The position numbers were made by a program, and so were the translations under genes. The notes beneath the pieces are model-generated. The model was not told where the DNA came from. It did no database searches and was given only the letters and a program-made list of their open reading frames with translations. Positions 1-9,244 of a DNA stretch of 64,000 nt are shown one piece after another (position 1 is the first letter of the stretch; the number at the start of each line of letters is the position of its first letter). The stretch is from Sinimarinibacterium flocculans (GTDB taxonomy: Bacteria; Pseudomonadota; Gammaproteobacteria; Nevskiales; Nevskiaceae): assembly GCF_003201205.1 (NCBI RefSeq), contig NZ_QICN01000007.1:124001-188000 (forward strand), written 5' to 3'.

Positions 1-403
1 CGATCGGTGGTGACATGCGCATCGCCGCCATGCCGGCGTAGTGCATCGCGGCGATGCCGCCGCCCATGATGATCCCGGCGCCGAGCAGACTCAGCGCGCC
101 GAGCACGCGGCGGCTGGCGACACTCAGTGCGTAGCCGGAAGTCACCACCGCGATCAGCAGGGAGGCGGCGGTGATCCAGCCGTCATAGAAGACCGGGATC
201 GGCAGCTCGAACGCCAGCATGCCGATGAAATGCATCGACCAGATGCCGGCCCCCATCGCGGCCGAACCGCCGAGCAGCCACAGTGTCGCGGTCCGGCCGC
301 TGCTGTGGGTGACGCGACCCGCCAGATCGAGGGCCGTGTACGACGCCATCGTCGCGACGACGATGGAAAGCAGCACCAGGGTGTTGTCGTAGGTCGCTAT
401 CAC
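1..403 (-). CDS. MHYT-domain membrane sensor protein, 3' part cut by the window edge
   Basis: The reverse strand reads open from a GTG at 403 to the window edge, giving 134 residues of a polytopic membrane protein. Residues near 60 and 120 carry the signature SMHFIGMLAF and MHYAGMAAMR, the conserved Met-His-x-x-Gly of MHYT repeats, which are thought to bind copper or sense diatomic gases. Such N-terminal domains usually precede GGDEF/EAL or kinase output domains, but the output part lies outside the window. The GTG is chosen because it begins just before the first hydrophobic segment; no good Shine-Dalgarno is visible. It is divergent from rpsU. Confidence 0.75.
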   Translation of the reverse strand, partial: MIATYDNTLVLLSIVVATMASYTALDLAGRVTHSSGRTATLWLLGGSAAMGAGIWSMHFIGMLAFELPIPVFYDGWITAASLLIAVVTSGYALSVASRRVLGALSLLGAGIIMGGGIAAMHYAGMAAMRMSPPI

Positions 404-489
404 GGCGGGTTCGCCCGGAACAGGCCGACAGTCAATCACGACTGGCGGGCGACAGCCAGCGTCGCCGTGCACGACCCGCCGGGGCCGTA

Positions 490-518
490 TTGCACCGTCT
501 TGGCGATCCCGCTAGAAT
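490..518 (+). promoter_or_regulatory. Sigma-70 promoter of the rpsU operon
   Basis: A TTGCAC hexamer (490-495), exactly 17 bases, then TAGAAT (513-518) gives a strong housekeeping-type promoter about 55 bases before the rpsU start. Transcription should begin near 525. Confidence 0.75.
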
Positions 519-573
519 CGCGGCCCTTTTTGGGTCGAATGGCCCTGCCCGATCACAAAGCGAGTAAGCGTTT

Positions 574-789
574 ATGCCTTCTGTCCGCGTTCGCGAGAAC
601 GAGCCTTTCGAAGTGGCCGTGCGCCGTTTCAAGCGCACCTGCGAAAAGGCCGGCGTCCTGACCGACCTGCGCAAGCACGAGTACTACGAGAAGCCGAGCC
701 AGGAGCGCAAGCGCAAGCGCGCTGCCGCGGTCAAGCGCCAGGCAAAGAAGGTCCAGCGCGAATCGAACCGGCGGATTCGCCTGTTCTGA
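574..789 (+). CDS. rpsU: 30S ribosomal protein S21
   Basis: A 71-residue, very basic protein starting [19 protein letters not shown] and ending RRIRLF, full length for S21. S21 sits on the small subunit near the anti-Shine-Dalgarno end of 16S rRNA and helps mRNA recruitment. It is the first gene of the macromolecular synthesis operon; a terminator-like hairpin follows it, so S21 can be made in excess over primase and sigma factor as in Escherichia coli. Confidence 0.97.
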   Translation: MPSVRVRENEPFEVAVRRFKRTCEKAGVLTDLRKHEYYEKPSQERKRKRAAAVKRQAKKVQRESNRRIRLF

Positions 790-843
790 TCGGCGTCCTG
801 CCCCGTTGCGGCCACCGGCCGCGACGGTTCAGACAAGAACAAC

Positions 844-866
844 ACGCGGCTTCGGGCCGCGTTTTG
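844..866 (+). terminator. Terminator/attenuator between rpsU and yqeY
   Basis: ACGCGGC (844-850), loop TTCGG, GCCGCGT (856-862), then TTT and a T-rich stretch. The perfect 7-bp stem with a stable loop resembles the partial terminator that separates rpsU from dnaG in E. coli. Confidence 0.8.
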
Positions 867-885
867 TGTTTGTGGAGATAAAGCG

Positions 886-1332
886 ATGAGCGACCTCAAG
901 ACCCGCATCACCGAAGACGTGAAGACCGCGATGCGCGCCGGCGACAAGCCGCGCCTGTCGGTCCTGCGCATGCTGCAGGCCGAGCTCAAGCAGCGCGAGG
1001 TCGTCGATGCCGTCGAGCTGACCGAGGCCGTGATCCACGCGGCCGTCGAGAAGATGGTCAAGCAGCGTCGTGACTCGGAGTCGCAGTTCCGCAACGCCAA
1101 TCGCACCGATCTCGCCGACAAGGAAGCCGCCGAGATCGCCGTACTGCTCGACTACCTGCCGCAACAGCTCAGCGAAACCGAGGTCGCCGCGCTGATCGAC
1201 CAGGCCATTGCCGAGACCGGCGCCGCGGGCGGCAAGGACATGGGCAAGGTCATGGGCTGGATCAAGCCCAAGGCCCAGGGTCGCACCGACATGGGCAAGC
1301 TGTCGGGCCTGATCAAAGCGAAACTCGGGTAG
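886..1332 (+). CDS. GatB/YqeY domain protein
   Basis: A 148-residue protein matching the stand-alone YqeY family, which resembles the tRNA-binding C-terminal domain of the GatB amidotransferase subunit. Recognisable pieces are the start MSDLKTRITEDVKTAMRAGD and the C-terminal GKDMGKVMGWIKPKAQGR. The start has a GGAG Shine-Dalgarno 9 bases upstream. Its molecular role is not established; in many bacteria it lies between rpsU and dnaG as here, suggesting a link to translation or growth control. Confidence 0.9.
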   Translation: MSDLKTRITEDVKTAMRAGDKPRLSVLRMLQAELKQREVVDAVELTEAVIHAAVEKMVKQRRDSESQFRNANRTDLADKEAAEIAVLLDYLPQQLSETEVAALIDQAIAETGAAGGKDMGKVMGWIKPKAQGRTDMGKLSGLIKAKLG

Positions 1333-1358
1333 ATTGGGGCTCCGCTTGTTTTGAAAGT

Positions 1359-1378
1359 CGCCGCCATGGATGGCGGCG
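1359..1378 (+). repeat. Perfect inverted repeat in the yqeY-dnaG spacer
   Basis: CGCCGCCAT (1359-1367), GG, ATGGCGGCG (1370-1378) forms a 9-bp hairpin just before the dnaG ribosome-binding site. No T run follows, so it is more likely an mRNA processing, stability or translation-control element than a terminator. Confidence 0.55.
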
Positions 1379-1395
1379 GCTTGTCAGGACGACAA

Positions 1396-3174
1396 ATGTC
1401 CCGCATCCCCGACGCCTTCATCCACGACCTGCTCGCACGCACCGATATCGTCGAGCTGATCGGCGCGCGCATCGAGCTCAAGCGCGCCGGACGCGAGTTG
1501 CGCGGCCTGTCGCCGTTCACCAACGAGAAGACCCCCTCGTTCTACGTGAACCCGAACAAGCAGATGTTCTTCGACTTCAGCTCGGGCAAGAACGGCAACG
1601 CCATCGGCTTTCTAATGGAGTACGACCGCCTGAGTTTCGTCGAGGCGGTCGAGGATCTGGCGCAGCGCGCCGGCATCGAGGTGCCGCGCGAAGGCGGACA
1701 GGACGCCCGCGTGGTGATGGACGGACCGCTCGACGCACTCGCCGCCGCGCAGCGCTTCTTCCGCGAGCGCCTGCGCGAGGCGCCGCAGGCGATCGAGTAC
1801 CTCAAGAAACGTGGCGTCTCCGGCGACACGGCCAAGCACTTCGGCATCGGCTTCGCGCCCGACGGCTGGGACCACCTCACCCGCTTTCTCAAGGACACGC
1901 GCCACGCGATCGACGCCGGCCTGCTGATCGAGAAGGAGCAGGGAGGCGCCTACGACCGCTTTCGCAACCGCGTCACCTTCCCGATCCGCGATACCCGCGG
2001 CCGCGTGATCGGCTTCGGCGGTCGCACACTCGGCAACGACCCGGCCAAGTATCTGAACTCCCCGGAAACGCCCCTGTTCCACAAGGGCCGCAATCTCTAT
2101 GGCCTGTACGAGGCCAGGCAGGCGAGCACCGCCGCACTTCCGTACCTGCTGGTGGTCGAAGGCTACATGGACGTGGTGATGCTCTCGCAGCACGGCATTC
2201 ACGAGGCGGTCGCGACCCTGGGCACCGCCACCACGCGCGAGCACCTGCAACTGCTGTTCAAGTCCACGAGCAAGGTCGTGTTCTGCTTCGACGGCGACCG
2301 CGCCGGTCGCTCCGCCGCCTGGCGCGCGCTTGAGCAGGCGCTGCCGGAAAGCCTTGAAGGCCGCGAATGCGCCTTCATGTTCCTGCCCGACGGCCACGAT
2401 CCGGACACGCTGGTGCAGGCCGAGGGCGCCGAGGCGTTCCGGTCCCGCATCGGCCAGGCGCAGCCGCTGTCGCAGTTCCTGCTCGGCGAGCTGGGCAGGC
2501 AGGTCAACCTCGGCACGCTCGAAGGGCGCGCGCGCCTGATTGCCCTGGCGCGGCCACACCTGGAAAAGCTGCGCGAGGGGCCGCTGCGCACCCTGATGCT
2601 CGACGAACTGGCCCGGCTCGCACGCATGGGTCGCGGCGACGTGGACGCCGCGATGCGCAAGGAGCCGCCGCAACCCATGGCGTCGGCGGCAACCGGCCCA
2701 GTCGAAGCGGTGCCACCCGGAGCCGCCCGTCCGGTGCGGCGCCTGCTGCAGTTGCTGCTGGAACGCCCCGATCTGGCGGAGCGTGTCGACAACATTCCGC
2801 TGCTGCTGCAGGCCGGCGCTCCCGGAATCGACGTGCTGATCGAAGCGGTGGACTGGTTCCACACCCATCCGGACGCGCACGCGGCGCAGTTGCTGGAGGC
2901 GTGGAAGGACCAGCCACGCGGCCGGGCCGTCGGCCGTCTGCTGGCGCAGGGCAGCGTCGCGCTCGACGATGCGGCGATCGAGGCCGAATTTCTCGACGGG
3001 CTGGCGCGGCTGCGCGACAAGGCGCTGCGCGCACGGGTACAGGAGCTGCTGGCGCAGGCGCGGCTGCGCAGTCTCAGCGAGGCCGAGACGCGCGAAATCG
3101 ATGCGATCACGCGACAGATCGGCAACCGGACTGGGCGCGAATCGGTCAAAACATCGCCCGCGGAGGGCGGTTGA
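1396..3174 (+). CDS. dnaG: DNA primase DnaG, zinc ligands lost
   Basis: A 592-residue primase that makes RNA primers at the replication fork with DnaB helicase. The ATG at 1396 is preferred over an upstream in-frame TTG (1351) because the family begins with R-I-P-x-x-F-I-x-D-L-L and CAGGA lies just upstream. The N-terminal zinc-binding domain (residues about 35-75) is recognisable by [11 protein letters not shown], but the Cys-x2-His and Cys-x2-Cys ligands are replaced: the first region reads LSPFT and the second [10 protein letters not shown], and there is no cysteine in the first 100 residues. The TOPRIM core is intact (VVEGYMDVV, then FCFDGDRAG). The C-terminal helicase-binding region is present. 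Confidence 0.95.
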   Translation: MSRIPDAFIHDLLARTDIVELIGARIELKRAGRELRGLSPFTNEKTPSFYVNPNKQMFFDFSSGKNGNAIGFLMEYDRLSFVEAVEDLAQRAGIEVPREGGQDARVVMDGPLDALAAAQRFFRERLREAPQAIEYLKKRGVSGDTAKHFGIGFAPDGWDHLTRFLKDTRHAIDAGLLIEKEQGGAYDRFRNRVTFPIRDTRGRVIGFGGRTLGNDPAKYLNSPETPLFHKGRNLYGLYEARQASTAALPYLLVVEGYMDVVMLSQHGIHEAVATLGTATTREHLQLLFKSTSKVVFCFDGDRAGRSAAWRALEQALPESLEGRECAFMFLPDGHDPDTLVQAEGAEAFRSRIGQAQPLSQFLLGELGRQVNLGTLEGRARLIALARPHLEKLREGPLRTLMLDELARLARMGRGDVDAAMRKEPPQPMASAATGPVEAVPPGAARPVRRLLQLLLERPDLAERVDNIPLLLQAGAPGIDVLIEAVDWFHTHPDAHAAQLLEAWKDQPRGRAVGRLLAQGSVALDDAAIEAEFLDGLARLRDKALRARVQELLAQARLRSLSEAETREIDAITRQIGNRTGRESVKTSPAEGG

Positions 3175-3177
3175 GGG

Positions 3178-3183
3178 TATAAT
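3178..3183 (+). promoter_or_regulatory. Possible internal -10 box before rpoD
   Basis: A perfect TATAAT lies 4 bases after the dnaG stop and 52 bases before the rpoD ATG. I see no convincing -35 hexamer at 16-18 bases, so this may be a weak or activator-dependent internal promoter. In E. coli an internal rpoD promoter is heat-shock controlled; nothing here identifies the sigma factor used. Confidence 0.4.
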
Positions 3184-3235
3184 ACGGGGTTCTTTGCGCC
3201 GGTCTGATGCCGGGGCGTCGTCACACGAGATCTGC

Positions 3236-5143
<1,908 letters not shown>

Positions 5144-5166
5144 GCTTCGCTCTCGGATGCAACGAG

Positions 5167-5190
5167 AAAGCCCCGCAATGCGGGGCTTTT
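5167..5190. terminator. Terminator after rpoD, usable on both strands
   Basis: AAAGCCCCGC (5167-5176), loop AAT, GCGGGGCTTT followed by more T. The flanking A and T runs make it work both for rpoD and for the opposing barrel gene ending at 5214. Confidence 0.9.
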
Positions 5191-5213
5191 TCATTTGCGG
5201 GATCGGACGGGGC

Positions 5214-5804
5214 TCAGAAGTTGAACCGTCCGCCCACCGTCCAGCCGTCGGCATCGTCGCTGATCGAGTAGCCCGCGCCCAGCGACAGGGCCGGCGTCAG
5301 GTGGAACAGCCCGGACAGGGTCAGCGTGGTCTCGTCCTCGTCGAAGACATCGACGTAGTCGACGTTCACCGCGCCCTCGACATAGGGCGTGAACAGGTGC
5401 CGCAGTCCCAGACCCAGGCCGTAGCCGGTGTCGTCCTCGCTGCCGTCGGCAATCGTTCCGTCGGAACTGAATTCGACGCTCACGAACGCCGCTTCGGCGG
5501 TCAGGTCGGTCACGGGTGCCAGCGGGATCCGGTAGCCGAGCCCCGCCGTGATCACTTCCTGCTCGAGCGTCGCACCGCCGAGAAATTCGTCGCTCTCGAT
5601 CTCGCCGTAGCTGGCGAACAGATAGGCCTGCTCGGCGATCTGCCCCGAAACCTTGGCGCGAAATCCGTCGTACTCGATGTCGCCTTCATCGGGCTCGACC
5701 TGCACATAGCCGGCTTCCACGTAGTTGTATGACAGCTCCTGGGCGGCCGCGGTCAGCGGCGCGGCAAGGGCCGCCGCCGCACAGAGTGATTCAAGCATGC
5801 GCAT
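5214..5804 (-). CDS. Small outer-membrane beta-barrel protein
   Basis: A 196-residue exported protein. The ATG at 5804 has a strong AGGAGA upstream and opens a signal peptide ending near LTAAAQ. The mature part alternates hydrophobic and polar residues in short acidic-looped strands (for example AYLFASYGEIES, TAGLGYRIPL, LSLGAGYSI) and ends in Phe, the usual C-terminal signature recognised by the BAM machinery. The size suits an eight-stranded barrel of the OmpX/OmpA-membrane-domain kind. Function unknown. It resembles the next gene (5976-6617) and is probably a paralogue. Confidence 0.75.
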   Translation of the reverse strand: MRMLESLCAAAALAAPLTAAAQELSYNYVEAGYVQVEPDEGDIEYDGFRAKVSGQIAEQAYLFASYGEIESDEFLGGATLEQEVITAGLGYRIPLAPVTDLTAEAAFVSVEFSSDGTIADGSEDDTGYGLGLGLRHLFTPYVEGAVNVDYVDVFDEDETTLTLSGLFHLTPALSLGAGYSISDDADGWTVGGRFNF

Positions 5805-5929
5805 GGTCGTTCTCCTGATGGGTCCTGGACGTTCCTGAGTCGTGCGCCCCCTGCTCTGCGGTGGGTCGCGGCGCACATCTAGCCTGCCGATACATTGCTG
5901 CACGCTGAAAGCACCCCCGTAAAAGCAGA

Positions 5930-5949
5930 AACCCCGCTTGCGCGGGGTT
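5930..5949 (-). terminator. Terminator downstream of the second barrel gene
   Basis: AACCCCGC (5930-5937), four-base loop, GCGGGGTT (5942-5949). Read on the minus strand the stem is followed by a T-rich stretch, 27 bases beyond the stop of the gene at 5976. Confidence 0.75.
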
Positions 5950-5975
5950 CCTGGTACGGCGGCGGGGTGTGCGAC

Positions 5976-6617
5976 TCAGAAGCGAAAGCGCATGCCTGCC
6001 CGAACGTCCTCGACGGTGGCCTCGCCGTCGTCGTTCTCCAGCTGGCTGACCCGGTAGTCGGCGAACAGGCCGAAGCTGCGGTCCAGATTGAAGCCCAGCC
6101 CCACGACGTACTCGAGGCCGTCGCTGTCGCCGACGTCGAGGTAACCGACGCGCGCGTCGAGGGTGACGAAGCGGGCGAGGTCGGCCTTGAGGCCCAGATG
6201 CCCGCCCCAGCCGCTCTCCTCACCTTCCCCGGAGAACAGCGTCTGCGCGACTTCCAGATCGTTGCGCACATACTCGACCAGCCCGTAGAGCGGCCAGGGC
6301 GTCTTGTAGCCGAGGCCGATCCGCGTCGTCTCGACGGTTGCCGTGGCGGTCGGAAAGTCGTTGTCGGTCGACTGGTATTCGCCCGACAGGAACACGCTCT
6401 CGCCGAGCATCGCCGCAAGCTTGACGCCGAAACCGTCCCCGTCGTCGGATTCGACCGCAGCGGCACCGTCGAAGTCGAACTCCAGCGTCGAGTCCGCGAT
6501 GTAGTAGATGTCGAGGTAGGCCATGTCGGCCGCCGTGGCGGCCGACGACGCCGCCAGCAGGCCGCCGAACAGCATTGCCGGGACCGTGCCTCTGATTGCT
6601 CTCCCAACCCGTGTCAT
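5976..6617 (-). CDS. Small outer-membrane beta-barrel protein (paralogue)
   Basis: A 213-residue protein with a GGAGGACAAC Shine-Dalgarno, a signal peptide ending near SSAATAA, and short amphipathic strands (SVFLSGEYQST, TRIGLGYKTP, FVTLDARVGYLDVG, GMRFRF) ending in Phe. Organisation and composition match the barrel gene at 5214-5804: acidic loops, Y-x-G-L-G-x strands, similar length. Terminators after each mean they are transcribed separately. Role unknown; possibilities are adhesion, a lipid or ion pore, or an envelope-stress target. Confidence 0.72.
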   Translation of the reverse strand: MTRVGRAIRGTVPAMLFGGLLAASSAATAADMAYLDIYYIADSTLEFDFDGAAAVESDDGDGFGVKLAAMLGESVFLSGEYQSTDNDFPTATATVETTRIGLGYKTPWPLYGLVEYVRNDLEVAQTLFSGEGEESGWGGHLGLKADLARFVTLDARVGYLDVGDSDGLEYVVGLGFNLDRSFGLFADYRVSQLENDDGEATVEDVRAGMRFRF

Positions 6618-6678
6618 GTTGTCCTCCGATTATTCGTATCCGCGCCGGGCTTCCGGCGCCGCGCCTCAGGCCCGCCGG

Positions 6679-6707
6679 AGTATAGCGACCGCATCCTTCG
6701 GGCGGCA
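6679..6707 (-). promoter_or_regulatory. Candidate promoter for the barrel gene at 5976-6617
   Basis: On the minus strand TATACT (6684-6679) sits 62 bases before the ATG. A hexamer TGCCGC lies 17 bases further upstream but matches the -35 consensus poorly, so only the -10 is persuasive. Confidence 0.4.
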
Positions 6708-6726
6708 GTGCCGGGCAACGGCCACA

Positions 6727-6753
6727 AAAAAGGCACGCCATGCGTGCCTTTTC
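6727..6753 (-). terminator. Terminator of the two-cytochrome operon
   Basis: An A run, GGCACGC (6732-6738), loop CAT, GCGTGCC (6742-6748), then TTTT. Placed 24 bases beyond the cytochrome stop at 6777 and symmetrical, so it can act on either strand. Confidence 0.85.
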
Positions 6754-6776
6754 CGAACCACGGGCGCCGGCGCTGC

Positions 6777-7115
6777 CTACTCGGCGGACGGCCCGCTCGC
6801 GGCGTGAACGCTCGGCGTGTACAGCGGGCCGGGCTGGGCCGCGAAGTACCGCGACAGCTCGCGGATGTCCGCGTCGCTGAGCGCGCCGGCCTGTGCGGCC
6901 ATGATCGCGTTCTTGCGCTCGCCGTCGCGATAGCCGCGCAGGCTGTGCTCGAGGTAGTTCGCGTATTGTCCGGCCAGCACCGGGTACTCCGGCAGGATCG
7001 GCTTGGCGCCGCCCTCCCCGTGGCAGGCGGCGCAGGCCGCGGCCTTTTCCGGCGCCTGGGCGAAGGCGCCCAGCGGCAGCAGGGCGAGCAGGGCGATGCA
7101 GGTGATGCGCTTCAT
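6777..7115 (-). CDS. Small periplasmic c-type cytochrome
   Basis: A 112-residue protein with a signal peptide (MKRITCIALLALLPLGAFAQ) and one covalent heme site CAACH near residue 30. The rest resembles a single domain of the cytochrome c4/c553 fold; the conserved Pro-x-Leu-x-x-Gln is seen as YPVLAGQYANYL. The ATG at 7115 has GAGGT upstream. It lies 10 bases behind another monoheme cytochrome, so the pair may work together like a split cytochrome c4, passing electrons in the periplasm to a terminal oxidase or peroxidase. Confidence 0.85.
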   Translation of the reverse strand: MKRITCIALLALLPLGAFAQAPEKAAACAACHGEGGAKPILPEYPVLAGQYANYLEHSLRGYRDGERKNAIMAAQAGALSDADIRELSRYFAAQPGPLYTPSVHAASGPSAE

Positions 7116-7125
7116 GAAGCTGACC

Positions 7126-7449
7126 TCAGTTGGCGGGGGCCGACGACAGGAACGCGGCAATGTCGGCGATGTCCTGGTCGGACAGGCTCGCCGCTTGCGC
7201 GTGCATCGTCGGGTGCGGACGCTCGCCGCTGCGGTAGGCCTTCAACGCCGATGCCAGATACGCGGCCGGCTGGCCGCCGAGCTTGGGCACGCGGTACGTC
7301 GGGTAGGCGTTGTTGTACTTGGGAATGCCGTGGCAGCCCATGCAGGTGCTGGACTTGACGCGACCGGCCTCGGCATCGCCTTGCGCGAACGCCGCGGGCG
7401 CGGTCAGGGAGGCGGCAAGGGCAAGTACGCCCCAACGCGCAAACTTCAT
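7126..7449 (-). CDS. Small periplasmic c-type cytochrome
   Basis: A 107-residue protein with an N-terminal signal sequence cut near AFAQG and the heme site CMGCH at about residue 36. YRVPKLGGQPAAYL corresponds to the same region as in the gene downstream, and MHAQAASLSDQDI supplies a candidate axial Met. First gene of a two-cytochrome operon. The 253 bases upstream to ppx hold no gene that I can see; a TTGACC hexamer there could be a -35, without a clear -10. Confidence 0.85.
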   Translation of the reverse strand: MKFARWGVLALAASLTAPAAFAQGDAEAGRVKSSTCMGCHGIPKYNNAYPTYRVPKLGGQPAAYLASALKAYRSGERPHPTMHAQAASLSDQDIADIAAFLSSAPAN

Positions 7450-7702
7450 GTCTGGGACTCCAGGAAAACCGGGTGGGCCTTGAGCAAAGGCGCGATATGT
7501 TCCGGGAATTGCCCCGCGGGGTCAACGCGTCGGTACGTTGCCGGGATCGGTGCCGCCGTAAGCTGCTACCCTCGCGCCACCGCCCTGCACGTCCGTTCTC
7601 CGTGATCCGGCCAGCGTTTCGCATGCCTTCCGTCCCCACGTTTCTCCGTGCCGGCACCGGTTCTTCCTGCGAAGGCCCGGACCGCCTGCCGCGAGGGCCG
7701 CG

Positions 7703-9223
7703 ATGAGTGCCGTGATCCGGCCGGCGGCGGACGCCTCCCAGGAGATTGCGGCGGTTGACCTGGGGTCCAACAGCTTCCACATGATGGTGGCGCGCAGCGA
7801 CGGCGCCGAGGTGCAGGTCATTGATCGCCTGCGCGAACCCGTGCGCCTGGCCTCCGGCCTGGACGCCGACAAGCGCCTGCAACCGGACGCCGCGATGCGG
7901 GCGCTCTCCTGCCTGCAACGCTTCGGGCAACGCCTGCGCGGCATCCCCGCCGAGCGGGTGCGGGCGGTGGGCACCAACACGATGCGCAAGCTGCGCAACA
8001 GTCGCGATTTCCACGCCGCCGCGGAGGCGGCGCTCGGCCACGAGATCGAGATCATCTCGGGCATGGAGGAGGCGCGGCTGGTCTACGGCGGCGTCACCCA
8101 CGGCATGCGCGCCGAGCAGGCACGCCGCCTCGTCGTCGACATCGGCGGCGGCAGTACCGAGCTGATCATCGGCCGTCGCAGCGAGCCGCGCCTGATGGAA
8201 TCGGTTTCGCTGGGCTGCGTCGTGCACACGCAGCGCTTCTTCGAGGACGGCGAGATCTCGGCGGCGCGCTTCAAGCGGGCCCGCCTCGCCGCGCGTGTCG
8301 AGCTCGAATTTCTCGAGCGGCCCTACCGCCGCGCCGGCTGGGACGTCGCCATCGGTTCGAGCGGCACGATCCGCGGTATCTGGCGCGTGATCATGGGTCA
8401 GGGCTGGAGCCGGCAGCACATCACCCGCGAGGGGCTGGAGAAGACGATCGACCTCGTCCTGCAGCGCCGTCACGTCGACCAGATCGACTTTCCCGACCTG
8501 CGCGAGGATCGCCGACCGGTGTTCATCGGCGGACTCGCCGTGCTGGCCGGCATCTTCGACACGCTCGGCATCGAGGCGATGGAGACCTCGGAACGCGCGC
8601 TGCGCGAGGGCCTGATCTACGACCTGCTCGGCCGCCTGTCGAACCACGACGTGCGCGACGAGTCGGTGCAGGCAATGGCGGCGCGCTATGCGGTCGACGT
8701 CCGTCATGCCGGGGAGCTGTCGCGCACGGCGCTGAAGATCCTCGATCAGGCCGGCCGCAGCTGGAACCTCGACATGCGCGTGGCACGCCAGTTCCTGCAC
8801 TGGGCCGCGCAACTGCACGAGGTGGGGCTGGTGATCACGCACAACGGTTACCACAAGCACAGCCACTACATCCTGCGCAACAGCGACCTGCAGGGCTTCT
8901 CGCAGACCGAGCAGAAGCTGCTGGCGGCGCTGGTCCGCCTGCATCGCGGCCGCTTCGCACTGGAGACGCTCGACGAGCTGCCGACGATCTGGGTCGAGCC
9001 GGTCAAGCGCATGGCGATGATCCTGCGTCTGGCCTACCTGCTGCACCGCTCGCGCTCGCCCGACCTGCGCCCGCCGGTGCGCGTGACCGCGAACCGACGC
9101 GGCTACGAGCTGCAGTTCACGCAGAAGCACTGGCTCGACAAGCACCCGCTCACGCTCGCCGATCTCGAGCGGGAAGCCGAAGTGCTGGCGAGCGCGCAGC
9201 TGCGCCTGAAGCTCGCCAGCTGA
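7703..9223 (+). CDS. ppx: Exopolyphosphatase (Ppx/GppA family)
   Basis: A 506-residue enzyme that removes terminal phosphates from polyphosphate (and in the GppA relatives from pppGpp). The actin-like ATPase-fold motifs are visible: AAVDLGSNSFHMMVA at the N-terminus, VVDIGGGSTELI near residue 145 and a catalytic Glu in ISGMEEARLVY. The C-terminal HD-like part contains HEVGLVITHNGYHKHSHYI. The size fits the longer Ppx type rather than short GppA. It converges on ppk with 21 bases between stops, so polyphosphate synthesis and breakdown are transcribed separately. Confidence 0.93.
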   Translation: MSAVIRPAADASQEIAAVDLGSNSFHMMVARSDGAEVQVIDRLREPVRLASGLDADKRLQPDAAMRALSCLQRFGQRLRGIPAERVRAVGTNTMRKLRNSRDFHAAAEAALGHEIEIISGMEEARLVYGGVTHGMRAEQARRLVVDIGGGSTELIIGRRSEPRLMESVSLGCVVHTQRFFEDGEISAARFKRARLAARVELEFLERPYRRAGWDVAIGSSGTIRGIWRVIMGQGWSRQHITREGLEKTIDLVLQRRHVDQIDFPDLREDRRPVFIGGLAVLAGIFDTLGIEAMETSERALREGLIYDLLGRLSNHDVRDESVQAMAARYAVDVRHAGELSRTALKILDQAGRSWNLDMRVARQFLHWAAQLHEVGLVITHNGYHKHSHYILRNSDLQGFSQTEQKLLAALVRLHRGRFALETLDELPTIWVEPVKRMAMILRLAYLLHRSRSPDLRPPVRVTANRRGYELQFTQKHWLDKHPLTLADLEREAEVLASAQLRLKLAS

Positions 9224-9244
9224 GACCGCCGCAAAGAAGGCGCT

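Noticed and set aside
41-661. A 206-codon plus-strand frame over the MHYT gene and the rpsU promoter
   Set aside because: The minus strand encodes a recognisable MHYT protein, and this frame would run through a strong promoter and into rpsU.
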